From NCBI GenBank assembly GCA_958295665.1, contig OY282558.1, forward strand, positions 30,277,045 through 30,341,044: DNA of 64,000 nucleotides, given 5' to 3'. How positions within the stretch are numbered: position 1 is the stretch's first letter; the number at the start of each line of letters is the position of its first letter. A program made the position numbers and the translations under genes. Shown piece after piece: positions 54,251 to 63,998 of the stretch. The notes below the pieces were generated by a model. The model was not told the origin of the DNA, searched no databases, and saw nothing but the letters and a program-made list of their open reading frames with translations. The DNA is from Tipula vernalis. Lineage: Eukaryota > Arthropoda > Insecta > Diptera > Tipulidae.

Positions 54251-54547
54251 ATTATTGTTTCCATCGGAATTTATTTGTAGCTTTTATTAGAATTCGACGT
54301 ATATTTTTAGAGACCACGACAGAAACATCTGTATTATCCACCCTAGTTCCACCCAACATAATTAATTAAATTTGAAAAGGTCATTTAAATCGAAGGACCC
54401 TTTTTCATGAAACAAGCGTACAACAAATTTATCGTTTGTGATCGAATTTATACTAGTTTATTTTATAAAACATAATTAATCCAAATTAGAATAATTAATT
54501 TTTAGCCATATAATTTCAATAAATCGGTCTAAGAAATTTAAAGTAAG

Positions 54548-55372
54548 ATGTCTGATTTGGTTACTAAGAGTTCCGAAGTTCAATCAACTAGAACGATCAC
54601 TTTTAATATTGAAGTTGCTATAGGATTCGGTTTGTTGTGGCATGGCCTTTATTATGTTTTGCGCAATTATATGCTCAAGGAAAAGTCACCAGATTATTCA
54701 CGGCGTATTATAAGTATTCTGCACTGGTTGGTCAGTTTTGGATTGACCATCGCGCTTTATTGTGGACCTTTTAATTTAAAAGAAAGTAAGTTGGGAAAAA
54801 TTATGTGCATCATGAATATTTTTATAGAAATAATTTTATTTACAGAGGGTGATGTATTAAAATTTGAAGATGTTGCCATAATGAATGCTTTAATATATGT
54901 ACTGTTTGATTTAAGTTGGAATATATACTATCAAACCGAAACTACACTCATGTTGATTAATCATGTTGTTTTATTAACAACCACGGTAGTGTATATATTC
55001 CGTGATACAATGAGTGTGGTGCTTATTGCAGGTTACACTTTAATAACGTGTACCGAGCCGATTTTGCATTTAAGATTCTTCTTGAAACATTACTATAAAG
55101 AATTTATAATAGCTGAATATAGTTTCATAGCCGCATTTTTAATCATTCGTGCCGGTTTACTAACTTATTTGGGACATAAATTTATATCCGATGAAAATGT
55201 GGACAATATAGATAAAGGTCTATTTCTAGCGAATTATACTACTGGTTTGATTTTCTGCGTGAACATTGTAGGATATTTACAAAGGAAATTCGAATCGAAT
55301 GATAAGGGTCACATTTTAAGAGGACCAAGAGCTTTTCCACATCCCGATATTGTGGTGGAAGAAACCATATAA
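54548..55372 (+). CDS. TLC-domain membrane protein 1 (TLCD5/TMEM136-like)
   Basis: The multipass protein matches the TRAM-LAG1-CLN8 fold. An N-terminal helix (IGFGLLWHGLYYVL) is followed by SRRIISILHWLVSFGLT, FDLSWNIYYQTETTLMLINH with the conserved His of the domain, and EPILHLRFFLK. Two more helices and the cytosolic tail GHILRGPRAFPHP follow. A 60-nt intron is likely at 54786-54845 (donor gtaagt, acceptor tatttacag), giving 254 residues; the third paralogue lacks that segment. The intron is in frame and stop-free, so retention would give 274 residues. TLC proteins act in membrane-lipid metabolism or sensing; the substrate here is unknown. A poly(A) signal lies at 55427-55432. Confidence 0.87.
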   Translation: MSDLVTKSSEVQSTRTITFNIEVAIGFGLLWHGLYYVLRNYMLKEKSPDYSRRIISILHWLVSFGLTIALYCGPFNLKESKLGKIMCIMNIFIEIILFTEGDVLKFEDVAIMNALIYVLFDLSWNIYYQTETTLMLINHVVLLTTTVVYIFRDTMSVVLIAGYTLITCTEPILHLRFFLKHYYKEFIIAEYSFIAAFLIIRAGLLTYLGHKFISDENVDNIDKGLFLANYTTGLIFCVNIVGYLQRKFESNDKGHILRGPRAFPHPDIVVEETI

Positions 55373-55802
55373 CTTAACTAGGAGTTATCGTATAGCAAAT
55401 CAATTAAGCTTATTATTTCATAAACTAATAAAACCATTAAGAAAATTTTAAAAATTGGTCTTAATTTTAAAATAAATGTTCTAATTCATTACGTTCTATC
55501 TATAGAACTTCATCTAAAAATTATTTTAAAATACCTTTGCATCTTGAATTTCACCAACATCGTGCTCGTGCTCACTGAATTTCATCAAAACTGGTCAAGA
55601 AGCAGTCAAGTTTTTAAATAACTTATTTTTTACCTTAAGTCGATTCGATCGGGAGCCTAAAATTACTGATTAATTATTTTCGTTACACGATTTCCGTTTT
55701 CCGTTTCTAATTTCGTTTCAATATTTTTTTTTTGTTTTCTTCTTTTTTTGTCGAATCAAGGATTAAGGATACCTTCTTTAATCATGATTTTATAGTCACT
55801 AA
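55373..55802. other. Intergenic, TLC gene 1 to PIF/Harbinger element
   Basis: The 3' flank of TLC gene 1 with its poly(A) signal, then AT-rich sequence. No gene is seen. Confidence 0.6.
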
Positions 55803-56019
55803 TGACCATACATTATTCAACATGTTGAATAACTTGGTTGTGGCTACAGAAAAGTTTAACCACGTATAGTCTGTTATCAACCAATTTGACAGTTGTCTAA
55901 TCGGTTGAAGTAAAATTAAAATGTTTTGATTTTATGTAGGCGAAGCTAATCGTTGATAAACATGTTGAACTGTGTATGGCAATGTTGTATCAACTAACAA
56001 AGGAAACATTGTCAAATGT

Positions 56020-56395
56020 GTGATGACGGTGCCAAATAATGAAGAATGGCGAGATTTTTTAATTACTTTTAAAGAAAGCCCGTACTTTGGCAAATTACCA
56101 ATGAATATTATAAAAACAAATTTCTTCGAAAAAGAGGCTGGCAGGAATTAGCTATTAGAAGAATATCAAAAAATTGATAAGGATGCAACGATGGAATAAT
56201 TGAAAAGGCGGATAACCAATATTAGGACTTGTTACCGCAGGGAAATAAAATAGTAAATGACAGTGAAAAATCAGGAGAAGGAGTCCGAGTTGATAACATA
56301 TATGGTGTGTACCATCATTATGGTATTTTGATATGTTAAATTTTTTAAAACATGTTTCCTACATCTTCAACTCTAGCTTCTCTCTTGGCAGGAAG
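56020..56395 (+). pseudogene. MADF/Myb-like DNA-binding protein of PIF/Harbinger
   Basis: The signal is spread over frames: NEEWRDFLITFKESP, LLEEYQKIDKDATME, LKRRITNIRTCYRREIK, then a C-terminus reading MFPTSSTLASLLAGSWSWR and a stop. This is the MADF pattern. In PIF/Harbinger elements such a partner protein helps the transposase enter the nucleus and bind the ends. Stops after ATME and REIK and frameshifts kill this copy. Confidence 0.7.
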
Positions 56396-56910
56396 TTGGA
56401 GCTGGCGCTGAATTATTATCTGTGTAAGAAGTCCCCTGGATCTTTTTTAAATAATTGTGTAAATAACAACATGTCAACACGATAATAGTAACTTTCTTCG
56501 GACTTAAATTAATTGTTGTGCGAAAAATACGAAAACGCGATGCTAAAATACCAAACGTATTTTCAAATTTTACTCGGGCTGAGCTAAGTTTCCTGTTGAA
56601 ATTCACCTCGTCGTTTGAAAGGTTTTCAAGTGGATACGGCTTCATCAAGTCTGGTCGAAGTGGAAACGCATCATCACCCATAAAAGCAAATGGCAAAATT
56701 TGTGCTCCGGCAAAAGGAGCGGTGGGATCTGGTAAACCAAGTTCTTCGTTATTTAATTTTTCAAAAAATTTGGTATTTGAAAAAACTCCTCCATCAGAAA
56801 TTAGTTCCAACGTCTACCATTAAGAACTCACAATCGGTGTTAACGATTGCCATAAGAACTAGACTGAATGTCTTTTTGTAATTAAAGTAAAATGAGCCTG
56901 ATTTTGATGG

Positions 56911-56951
56911 CTTCTTGATGTGTACATATAATATATGTACACATCAAGAAG
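56911..56951. repeat. Perfect palindrome, 20-bp arms, 1-nt centre
   Basis: CTTCTTGATGTGTACATATA is followed by a single A (56931) and its exact complement. It lies inside the PIF transposase. ACATATGTACACATCA is repeated directly after it (about 56953-56968). Confidence 0.97.
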
Positions 56952-56973
56952 CACATATGTACACATCACAGCA

Positions 56974-57050
56974 ATACCCGAACTGCCAAGGAGCCATAGA
57001 TGGCAAGCATATTATGCTTGCCATCTATGGCTCCTTGGCAGTTCGGGTAT
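56974..57050. repeat. Perfect palindrome, 38-bp arms, 1-nt centre
   Basis: The arms 56974-57011 and 57013-57050 are exact inverted copies around T57012. One arm is the original transposase sequence encoding NCQGAIDGKHI; the other is its inverted duplicate. Confidence 0.97.
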
Positions 57051-57757
57051 CCTGATTTTTAAAAAAACTTTGTTGCTTCTATTTTCCATTGTTCAGATTT
57101 TCGGGGTAACTATATAAATGATAAATTCAAGAAACTGTAAACTTCTTTTTTATAGCATTCACAATTTATAATTTTCGTACCTTTTGTCATGAAGAATTTA
57201 ATAAATTAGCAAGTTTGCACATCATACTACAATTACAAATTAAATATTTCAAAATGCTTACCATAATATATTTTTTTAACACAACGTTAATTGTCCGGCA
57301 TGTTTCAATCATAATTTTACCGATTGCTTGTGGCGAAACTGCATAGGCAAACTTCAAATCTTCGAATGCATTTCCTGTTGCTAAAAATCTTAAGGTACGG
57401 GAAAATCTTGTCTCTATGGAAATTGCATCACCCATAAAGGTGTCCTGTTTCTTGATAAATGGTGATATATTTTCCAAAAGATCCATGAAACATTTTTCGT
57501 TCATTCTCATATAATTGCTGTAGTCTAATGGATCTGAATGTTTTATTTGTTTTAACATTTTTCCATTTGAAAATCTTTCCGTATCTGCTAGTCACTCTTC
57601 TCGCCATTTTCTTTTCTTGAGATTACATTTCTTTGTTTTTTCATCACACGTGGGTTGAATAGTGTGTGGCAATGTTTATTAAACTTGTTGAACGGTGTGT
57701 GGCAAACATTCAACTAAGTTTATCAACCAATGTTGAATAATGTATGGGCCACATTAA

Positions 57758-58086
57758 ATTGAGGAGTACCTGATCAAAAGTCGCGATTTACATTTTCCAA
57801 AATAAATTTTTTTATCAGGGCAGAATTTTTTAAATGATATAGACCAAAAGTGGCTATTTCCAGAAAGGACCAAAAAGTGCCAATTTCTAAAATTCTTGAT
57901 TTTCGTCAAAACAAGCTATTTACTACAAAAAAGCGATCAAAAGTAAGATGTAAATAACAACTTTTGAAAATAACCAATATTAACTAATAAAATTCTAGTT
58001 ATTGCAATAAAAGATAACAATAAGAGAAGGAATAATTTAATGGGTTTAATTGAATTTTATTATTAAATCAGTTTCTCACTAGTTGA
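57758..58086. other. Intergenic between PIF element and MITE
   Basis: AT-rich sequence without recognised features. Confidence 0.6.
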
Positions 58087-58344
58087 TTAACACTAAACCT
58101 AACGACACTTCCTACCGTGGACGGTCAAATGACATATTTTCCTTAGAAAATAAATACCTAATAAGAAAACAGAAGAGAATATTGAAAAATTTATTAAGTC
58201 GTGAAGTTTAAAGGCGGTGAAATTACGTTGTACCACAAATTAGCTAACTATAGTTAGCTAATTTGTGATTGTATATAGGAAATTTTAATCGAAATTTTAA
58301 AAACGGTCATTTTGACTGGTCTTGTTGGTAGGTTTAGTGTTTAA
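58087..58344. mobile_element. piggyBac-type MITE with TTAA ends
   Basis: TTAA at 58087-58090 and 58341-58344 flanks a 250-bp non-coding element. The imperfect inverted termini are CACTAAACCTAACGACAC on the left and, as complement, ACACTAAACCTACCAACA on the right. A second inverted block with GGTCAAA/TGACC is subterminal. A perfect 34-bp palindrome lies inside at 58234-58267. Its ends differ from those of the 12540-15565 element, so another piggyBac mobilised it. Confidence 0.65.
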
Positions 58345-59239
58345 AATGAAGCATAACAGATTTGAATGTAATAGGAAAGAAGAATGATATAGTTTTCACC
58401 AGAACGAGAAGTGTTCTCTCTTAAATGTCTTCATAAGATAAAAAAGTATTTTGTTTTCCTTCGCAGGCCGTATTGAAACGTAGAACGTAAAATTGAGTTT
58501 TTTTTACATTGTATCGAATTTATCGAATTTATGAACTGAAGTCGTAATTGCGACGATTCGGTTAAGAAAAATATTTTTTCTTTTATTTAAAAATAATCTT
58601 TTTAATCGTTACGAGTTGTCTGTCGTATTTAAAAAGTGTACGAGTAAAACAACAAAAATTCGCAATTACGAGAACTCCTAAAGTTTAACATAATCGTGTT
58701 TTGTCGCAATTTCGAGAAACTCAAAACTCGTAGTCCTTACATAATCCCACCCCAGAATACTTCTTTGTATTATGGGATATTTTTAGAGAGTAAAAATATT
58801 TCAATTCGTTATAGTATAAAAGAAGTGTAATTTCTTTTACTCAAGTGAGTGAAATTAATTAATTTATATTTTATATAAATTACCAATACATAATAAATAT
58901 GAGCCATTTTAATAATAATTCGCTAAAGTACGATGTCCATCTAAATTCTAAACGGTTTTATCATTAATCAAAAATTAGCCTTGGATCTGACAAATCACCA
59001 AAAGCCCCTTTTCATCAACCAATGGTTTAAAACTTAGAAAAAGTAGATATTAAATTACATACCTCGATATCAAAGAACCCATTTGCATGAAACAAATGGA
59101 TTTAAAACAAAAGTTAGTTTTGTTAAGTTCAGTACAATATTTTTATTAATATTTAATCCAAATTAAATTAAATTGTTTTTATTATAAGTATATATATTAA
59201 AATTGTGTTAAATAAGTGCAATAAATTGAATGTAAAATA
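58345..59239. other. Upstream region of TLC gene 2
   Basis: AT-rich. The block GAACCCATTTGCATGAAACAA near 59076 and AATATTTAATCCAAATTAA near 59150 both have counterparts upstream of TLC gene 1 (near 54394 and 54473). They are candidate promoter elements inherited with the duplication. No other gene is seen. Confidence 0.5.
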
Positions 59240-60073
59240 ATGGATCAAATTACTAAAGGTTTCCAAGCTCCACCAAAAGACCTGTTAATATTCAATGTTA
59301 TATTAGGTGTGGGATTTAGTTTGTTGTGGCACGGCCTATATTGTATAATACACAAACGTTTGTTCAAGACAAAAACACCGGATTTTTCACGACGTGTTAT
59401 AAGTGTTCTGCACTGGTTCGTTGCCTTTTTTCTGAGCACCGCACTACCTTTCATTTTAACAGAAAGTAAGTTAGCTAAATTATTTTTTTATCATTCGCGA
59501 GATGAGCACGCATTATTAAAAATTCTATTTACAGAGACTGATCTATTAAAATTTGAAGATGTTGCCATAATGAATATATTTATCTATGTACTATTTGATA
59601 CGAGTTTTAATCTGCGCTATAAAACTGAAACACCTCTCTTGATGGTCCATCATTGTGTTTTAATAACAACTGCATTGTGTTATATGTTTCGTAATACAAT
59701 GCGGATGGTATTTATTGAAGGATACACTTTAATATCGTGCACAGAGCCGATTTTGCATCTAAGATATTTCTTAAAACAAAACCAAAAAGATTCTAAATTA
59801 GCTGAATATATTTTCATAAGTATATTTCTTTTAATTCGATTATGTTTTCTATCTTATTTGGTTCCAACATTAACAATGGAATCGAATGTGGACCCTGCAG
59901 ATAAGGTTTTACTATTGGCAAATTACACTGTGGGTTTGATATTCTCCGTGCATCTTTTCCAATATATATTAAGATTACGTCAGAAAAAAGAGGGGGCAGA
60001 GTTGGGTCATATTTTGCGGGGAGTTGGTGCTCATGAACATCCCGGTGTCGGCAGCGCAGGAGAGTCGAAATAA
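59240..60073 (+). CDS. TLC-domain membrane protein 2 (TLCD5/TMEM136-like)
   Basis: A close paralogue of the gene at 54548. Shared runs include LLWHGLY, SRRVISVLHWFVAFFLS, LKFEDVAIMN, IYVLFD, EPILHLRYFLKQ, LLANYTVGLIFSVHL and the tail GHILRG. The same intron position is used: 59466-59534 (69 nt, gtaagt...ctatttacag), phase 1, giving 254 residues spliced. This intron is again a multiple of three and stop-free; the unspliced ORF has 277 residues. The helix count and the His in MVHHCV fit the TLC domain. Start is the first in-frame ATG after a stop-rich leader. It lies 168 nt before TLC gene 3. Function is inferred from family only: membrane lipid metabolism or regulation, substrate unknown. Confidence 0.88.
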   Translation: MDQITKGFQAPPKDLLIFNVILGVGFSLLWHGLYCIIHKRLFKTKTPDFSRRVISVLHWFVAFFLSTALPFILTESKLAKLFFYHSRDEHALLKILFTETDLLKFEDVAIMNIFIYVLFDTSFNLRYKTETPLLMVHHCVLITTALCYMFRNTMRMVFIEGYTLISCTEPILHLRYFLKQNQKDSKLAEYIFISIFLLIRLCFLSYLVPTLTMESNVDPADKVLLLANYTVGLIFSVHLFQYILRLRQKKEGAELGHILRGVGAHEHPGVGSAGESK

Positions 60074-60240
60074 TCCGCCGCAGAAATAACCTTAAAATCG
60101 AAGCAAGTCATGACTTTTTGATTGCATTTGCATTATTAAAAACAAAATAACGTTTGAAAAATCAGTCTTCGCTTAAAATTCATGGTTTGAAGAATTTAAA
60201 ATTTTCTAGTAAAATCAAAAAAAATATATATTTATAAAGA

Positions 60241-60966
60241 ATGGCGGATCCTGCGGCAAGCGAATGGGAATTAACGAGCCAAGATCAAATCGTCTATCGT
60301 TTTGGATTGATTGCACTTAGTACAGTGATTTGGGGATGTTTATTTGGGAGTTTCCGAAACATGTTCTGGAAGCAAGAATCCGAATATGCATTGCGAATAT
60401 TATCTGCAATACACTCCTTTGGCGATATCGTATTGGTTTTTATAATTTACACATTTGATAATGTTGTTGAACGCTACCATTATGAAAGATATTTCTTAGC
60501 AAACGCATTGGGGTATGTCATACTGGATTTTATATTTTGTATATATAATGGTATGGAATCGTCAATTCAACTACTTAATCATATTGTATTAACGTGTACA
60601 TTTAGTGTATATATGTTTCGTGCAAACCTACGCTTAATGATAGTCACAGGATACGCCGTGCTCGAATCAACCGATCCTATTTTACAATTAAGGTGGCTCT
60701 TAAAACAAAGTAACGAACCATACTTGGTTGTTGAATACCTATTCATTATAATGTTCATCATAACACGTTTGGGAGTATTCTCCTTTTATGGATACCACAT
60801 TTTGATAAATGATGCAGCAGAAATCATAGACAAAACCCTAATGACTATTAACTATCTAATGGGACTGATTTTCGTTGTAAACATTTTACGGTATTTGGTA
60901 AGAAAGTTTGAAGAATATTCCGATGAAGAAAGATATAGAAGTAAAGCGTCTATGGTACATCGATAA
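60241..60966 (+). CDS. TLC-domain membrane protein 3 (divergent TLCD5-like)
   Basis: An uninterrupted 241-residue ORF, more distant from the other two. It keeps WGCLFGSFRNMFW, the ALRILSAIHSFGDI helix, the DFIFCIYNGMESSIQLLNH block with the His, and TDPILQLRWLLKQS (equivalent to EPILHLRxFLK). The late pair of helices (INYLMGLIFVVNILRYLVRKF) is also conserved. The tail lacks the GHILRG motif and ends in charged residues. It has no intron, and its continuous sequence across the site where genes 1 and 2 have extra residues supports those being introns. A poly(A) signal AATAAA is at 61028-61033. It is tail-to-tail with the RBM7-like gene. Confidence 0.87.
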   Translation: MADPAASEWELTSQDQIVYRFGLIALSTVIWGCLFGSFRNMFWKQESEYALRILSAIHSFGDIVLVFIIYTFDNVVERYHYERYFLANALGYVILDFIFCIYNGMESSIQLLNHIVLTCTFSVYMFRANLRLMIVTGYAVLESTDPILQLRWLLKQSNEPYLVVEYLFIIMFIITRLGVFSFYGYHILINDAAEIIDKTLMTINYLMGLIFVVNILRYLVRKFEEYSDEERYRSKASMVHR

Positions 60967-61345
60967 ACATGTGCAAATATCGTGAACCCAATTTTTGAGA
61001 AAATGTATGTTTGGGAAAAAATTTAAGAATAAAAAACAAAAAATAAATTCGTCTATGACTAACAATTTTTTTGCTTTTGCCTTTTGAATTTAATTAATTA
61101 TTCAATGTTTGAAAAAATTTCATAAAATTTTCATTCCGTTCCATTCCAAAAAGATGCAAGTTTTAAATTAGACTGATACCTACAGTTTATTTATAGCATC
61201 TCAAGTTTCCTCTTGCAAATGTAAGTTGTCTAAACTCATAACTCAATAATCCTTGAACATATCGATAAATGATTTATTTGGAAATAAAAAAAAATATATT
61301 TGCACAAACAATTAGAAAATAAATATTTAAAATAAGAATTACCAT

Positions 61346-62161
61346 TTATCTACGGCTTTTATTGCGATTATCTCGCCAATCACGACCTCCGCGATCATAT
61401 CGATCTCGTTCATTATCCGGATTACGGTCATGCCGACTATGGTGACCTCTTCGATTATATGGTTCACTATTATTTGAATTTCCATGGGTTCGATCATTCT
61501 TCATTTTTAAGCTGTCACTGTGACCGCCACCTCTAGTTCCTAAATTATTACTGTGTTGGGGCATTCCTTGAGGGTTCGTCAGACCACCAAGTAGATTTGC
61601 ACTCATGGCCAGAAGCATCATGGGATCAAATTGATTTCCCATCACACTAGCTAATGGATTAACATTCATTGTGGGTTCCAAGTGCGACATCCGATTTACT
61701 GGCCCAACATTACCACCACCTCCATGTCTTAAAGCATCGTTTGAAAATAATTGCAACATTCTTGCGCTTCGTTCCGTTTGCACTAATTCCTTTTCATCTG
61801 GTCTTTCATTATTTTTTGCTTTGCTCGATGGGTTTAACAATAATTTCCGATTAAACAATGAGGTCTCCGCAAAAATCTCAATTGCGTATGGTACTGATAT
61901 TGGATGGGAATATGTTATGAACCCAAAATTTCTTTGGCCACCTGTTTTCGCTTTTGGTATAAAAACTTTTTGTATCGGGCCACCCTATATTAAAAATTAC
62001 AAAAAATTGTAATTATAATTACGCACTGAAACTGGAAAAATAATGAAACAACTTACTTGCAAGAAAAGCTCGTATAAAAGATCTTCTGTAACATTATGAT
62101 GTAAATTACCACAGAAAAGGGTCCGAGCTTGATCACTGTCCCCTGTTTCAAAATCCCCCAT
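61346..62161 (-). CDS. RBM7/RBM11-like RRM protein
   Basis: Two exons on the minus strand. Exon 1 is 62161-62057 (35 codons), with donor gtaagt. Exon 2 is 61984-61346, after acceptor aatatag. The product is 247 residues. The N-terminal RRM has RNP2 TLFCGNL (residues 14-20), the helix VTEDLLYELFLQGGPI, and RNP1 QRNFGFITY (about 52-60), then SVPYAIEIF. This order is typical of RBM7, the RNA-binding subunit of the NEXT complex that hands nuclear transcripts to the exosome. The C-terminal half is Met/Asn-rich, then a long Arg/Asp/Gly region (SRHDRNPDNERDRYDRGGRD). Start codon: the first ATG, giving MGDFETGDSDQAR. Alternative: another single-RRM splicing-type protein. Confidence 0.85.
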
Positions 62162-62706
62162 GCTGGTAGATAAAATTTTAGATTTTAATTTATTAAAAAT
62201 ATTTTTTAATGTAATTAAAAATTGAAATAAAATCTGTGTGTATTGTTGGTGAATATTTTTGTATTTTACGCTAAATTTTTTTTATTTTTCGACATATAAT
62301 AACCCTATGAACAATTTTGTTATTGAATACAAAAGTACGATTTACCGGCCATCTACCAACGAACATTACAGTCGCCAAATATTTTTTTTTTTATTTTTCG
62401 TATGTTACCATCCTTGCGTTCCAATTTTTTCCAATCTAATGATACTTCATTGAGGTAACGGTATTGCCTGCTTCTGTCATCAAAAAAAAAAAAAAAATTT
62501 AATAAAATAAGCAAAAGATTAATTTTTGTGTTTTTATCGTAATTTAAATTAAATAAAATATATTATTTTGTTGTTCAATAGTTTAAAGCTAAATTATTAG
62601 TTGTTATTATTAAATAAAACAAGTTTATTCATATATTATTGTTATTTTGCTCAAAGCTAAAAATTTTTTATTTCTTGTGATATAAAACCAAAAGGAACGA
62701 AGCAAA
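62162..62706. promoter_or_regulatory. Shared 545-nt upstream region of RBM7-like and cpb genes
   Basis: The two genes are divergent, so the promoters and 5' UTRs of both must lie here. The region is AT-rich with a poly-A run near 62483-62497 and no clear TATA box. A bidirectional arrangement is inferred from gene positions only. Confidence 0.5.
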
Positions 62707-63998
62707 ATGGTAATAATTTTTTTTCCTCGTACAATAAATGTCACGCCCAGTATTAATGTGATAATAAGTTTAATATTTAATTTATCTTATCTATGCAAAG
62801 GAAATGATTATATTTAATTCATTGTGTGTTCTACAAAAAAAAAAAAAAAAAATCCAAACTTTTTAGATTTTTTTTTGTTGTAATGACTCAGAGTTGTAAA
62901 TTGTAATCCCCAGAGGGGTAGTGCAGTCAATATGGATATTTATTTTTATCTTTTCTCTCGATTTCATTTTTTAGACGGAATTCCAAATGGATTGTGCACT
63001 AGATTTAATGCGTCGATTGCCACCACAACAAATAGAAAAAAACCTTATTGATCTGATTGATTTAACGCCAGCCCTGTGTGAGGATCTATTGTCCTCTGTT
63101 GATCAGCCACTTAAAATAGCAAAAGATAGAGAATTAGGTAAAGAATATTTGTTGTGCGATTATAATCGAGACGGAGATTCATATCGCTCGCCATGGTCAA
63201 ATACTTATGATCCACCACTTGAAGATGGTTCAATGCCATCTGAACGATTACGTAAATTAGAAATTGAAGCAAATCATGCATTCGATCAATATCGTGATAT
63301 GTATTTTGAGGGTGGTGTATCTTCGGTTTATTTATGGGATTTGGACCATGGATTCGCCGGTGTTATTTTAATTAAGAAGGCCGGTGACGGTGGTAAAAAG
63401 ATTAAAGGTTGTTGGGATTCAATTCATGTGGTTGAAGTTCAAGAAAAGAGCTCCGGTCGAACAGCACACTACAAATTAACTTCAACAGCAATGTTATGGC
63501 TTCAAACAAATAAACAAGGCTCGGGTACAATGAATTTAGGAGGAAGCCTTACGAGACAGGTAAGATATTATAACTTGGATCTAAATGAATTTCCAAATTC
63601 TATTAACAATCATAGAATTTGTACAACAAATATTTGAACAATAATTTTATTAACTTATTAACCATTTATTTAATAAAATTGGATTACTCGTTTTAACAAA
63701 ATTATAAGAAAATTACATAATTTATTAAATAATTAACTTTTTTATTTTAAATCCACAGGTTGAACAAGATGCCGCCGTTAGTGAATCTAGTCCACATATA
63801 GCAAATATTGGCCGTATGGTTGAAGATATGGAAAATAAAATTCGTAACACATTAAATGAAATTTATTTTGGTAAAACAAAAGATATTGTAAATGGACTAC
63901 GAAGTATTCAAACATTATCCGATCAACGGGCACAGGATGCAATGAAACAGGATTTAGTAAAAGCAATTCTAAAACGAAATGTTAAAGGAGACAACTGA
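62707..63998 (+). CDS. cpb: F-actin capping protein subunit beta
   Basis: Three coding exons: 62707-62709 (the ATG alone, followed by gtaata), 62975-63559, and 63759-63998. Together they encode 275 residues, the usual length for this subunit. The start reads [18 protein letters not shown], matching insect cpb MTEQQMDCAL. Diagnostic runs include [79 protein letters not shown] and [10 protein letters not shown]. With the alpha subunit it caps actin-filament barbed ends; the C-terminal helix ([10 protein letters not shown]) is the actin-binding tentacle. The intron after LTRQ is 199 nt. Stop TGA is at 63996-63998, two bases before the window edge. Certain by conservation. Confidence 0.97.

Larger units (their letters stand above)
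56373..57560 (-). pseudogene. PIF/Harbinger DDE_4 transposase, broken by foldbacks
   Basis: The N-terminal part (57558-57187) begins MLKQIKHSDPLDYSNYMRMN and contains ISIETRFSRTLRFLATGNAF, DLKFAYAVSPQAIGKIM. Next, NCQGAIDGKHI (about 57035-57000) carries the first catalytic Asp. SGSFYFNYKKTFSLVLMAIV (about 56900-56840) follows, then the second Asp in LMVDVG and, after a frame break, ISDGGVFSNTKFFEKL. The C-terminus reads FMGDDAFPLRPDLMKPYP and FENTFGILASRFRIF with the expected late acidic region. Two perfect palindromes interrupt the segment between GAIDGKHI and the FNYKK box. Confidence 0.85.
55803..57754. mobile_element. PIF/Harbinger transposon with two ORFs
   Basis: The terminal inverted repeat core is CCATACATTATTCAACA on the left (from 55806) and its complement on the right (to about 57747). 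A TAA at 55800-55802 and 57755-57757 may be the 3-bp target duplication, if a short indel in one terminus is allowed. Subterminal repeats of TTGAAC-TGTGTATGGCAATGTT appear near 55970 and 57665. It carries the usual pair: a MADF/Myb-like gene (+) and a DDE_4 transposase (-), convergent and overlapping at 56373-56395. Both are broken. Confidence 0.82.
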
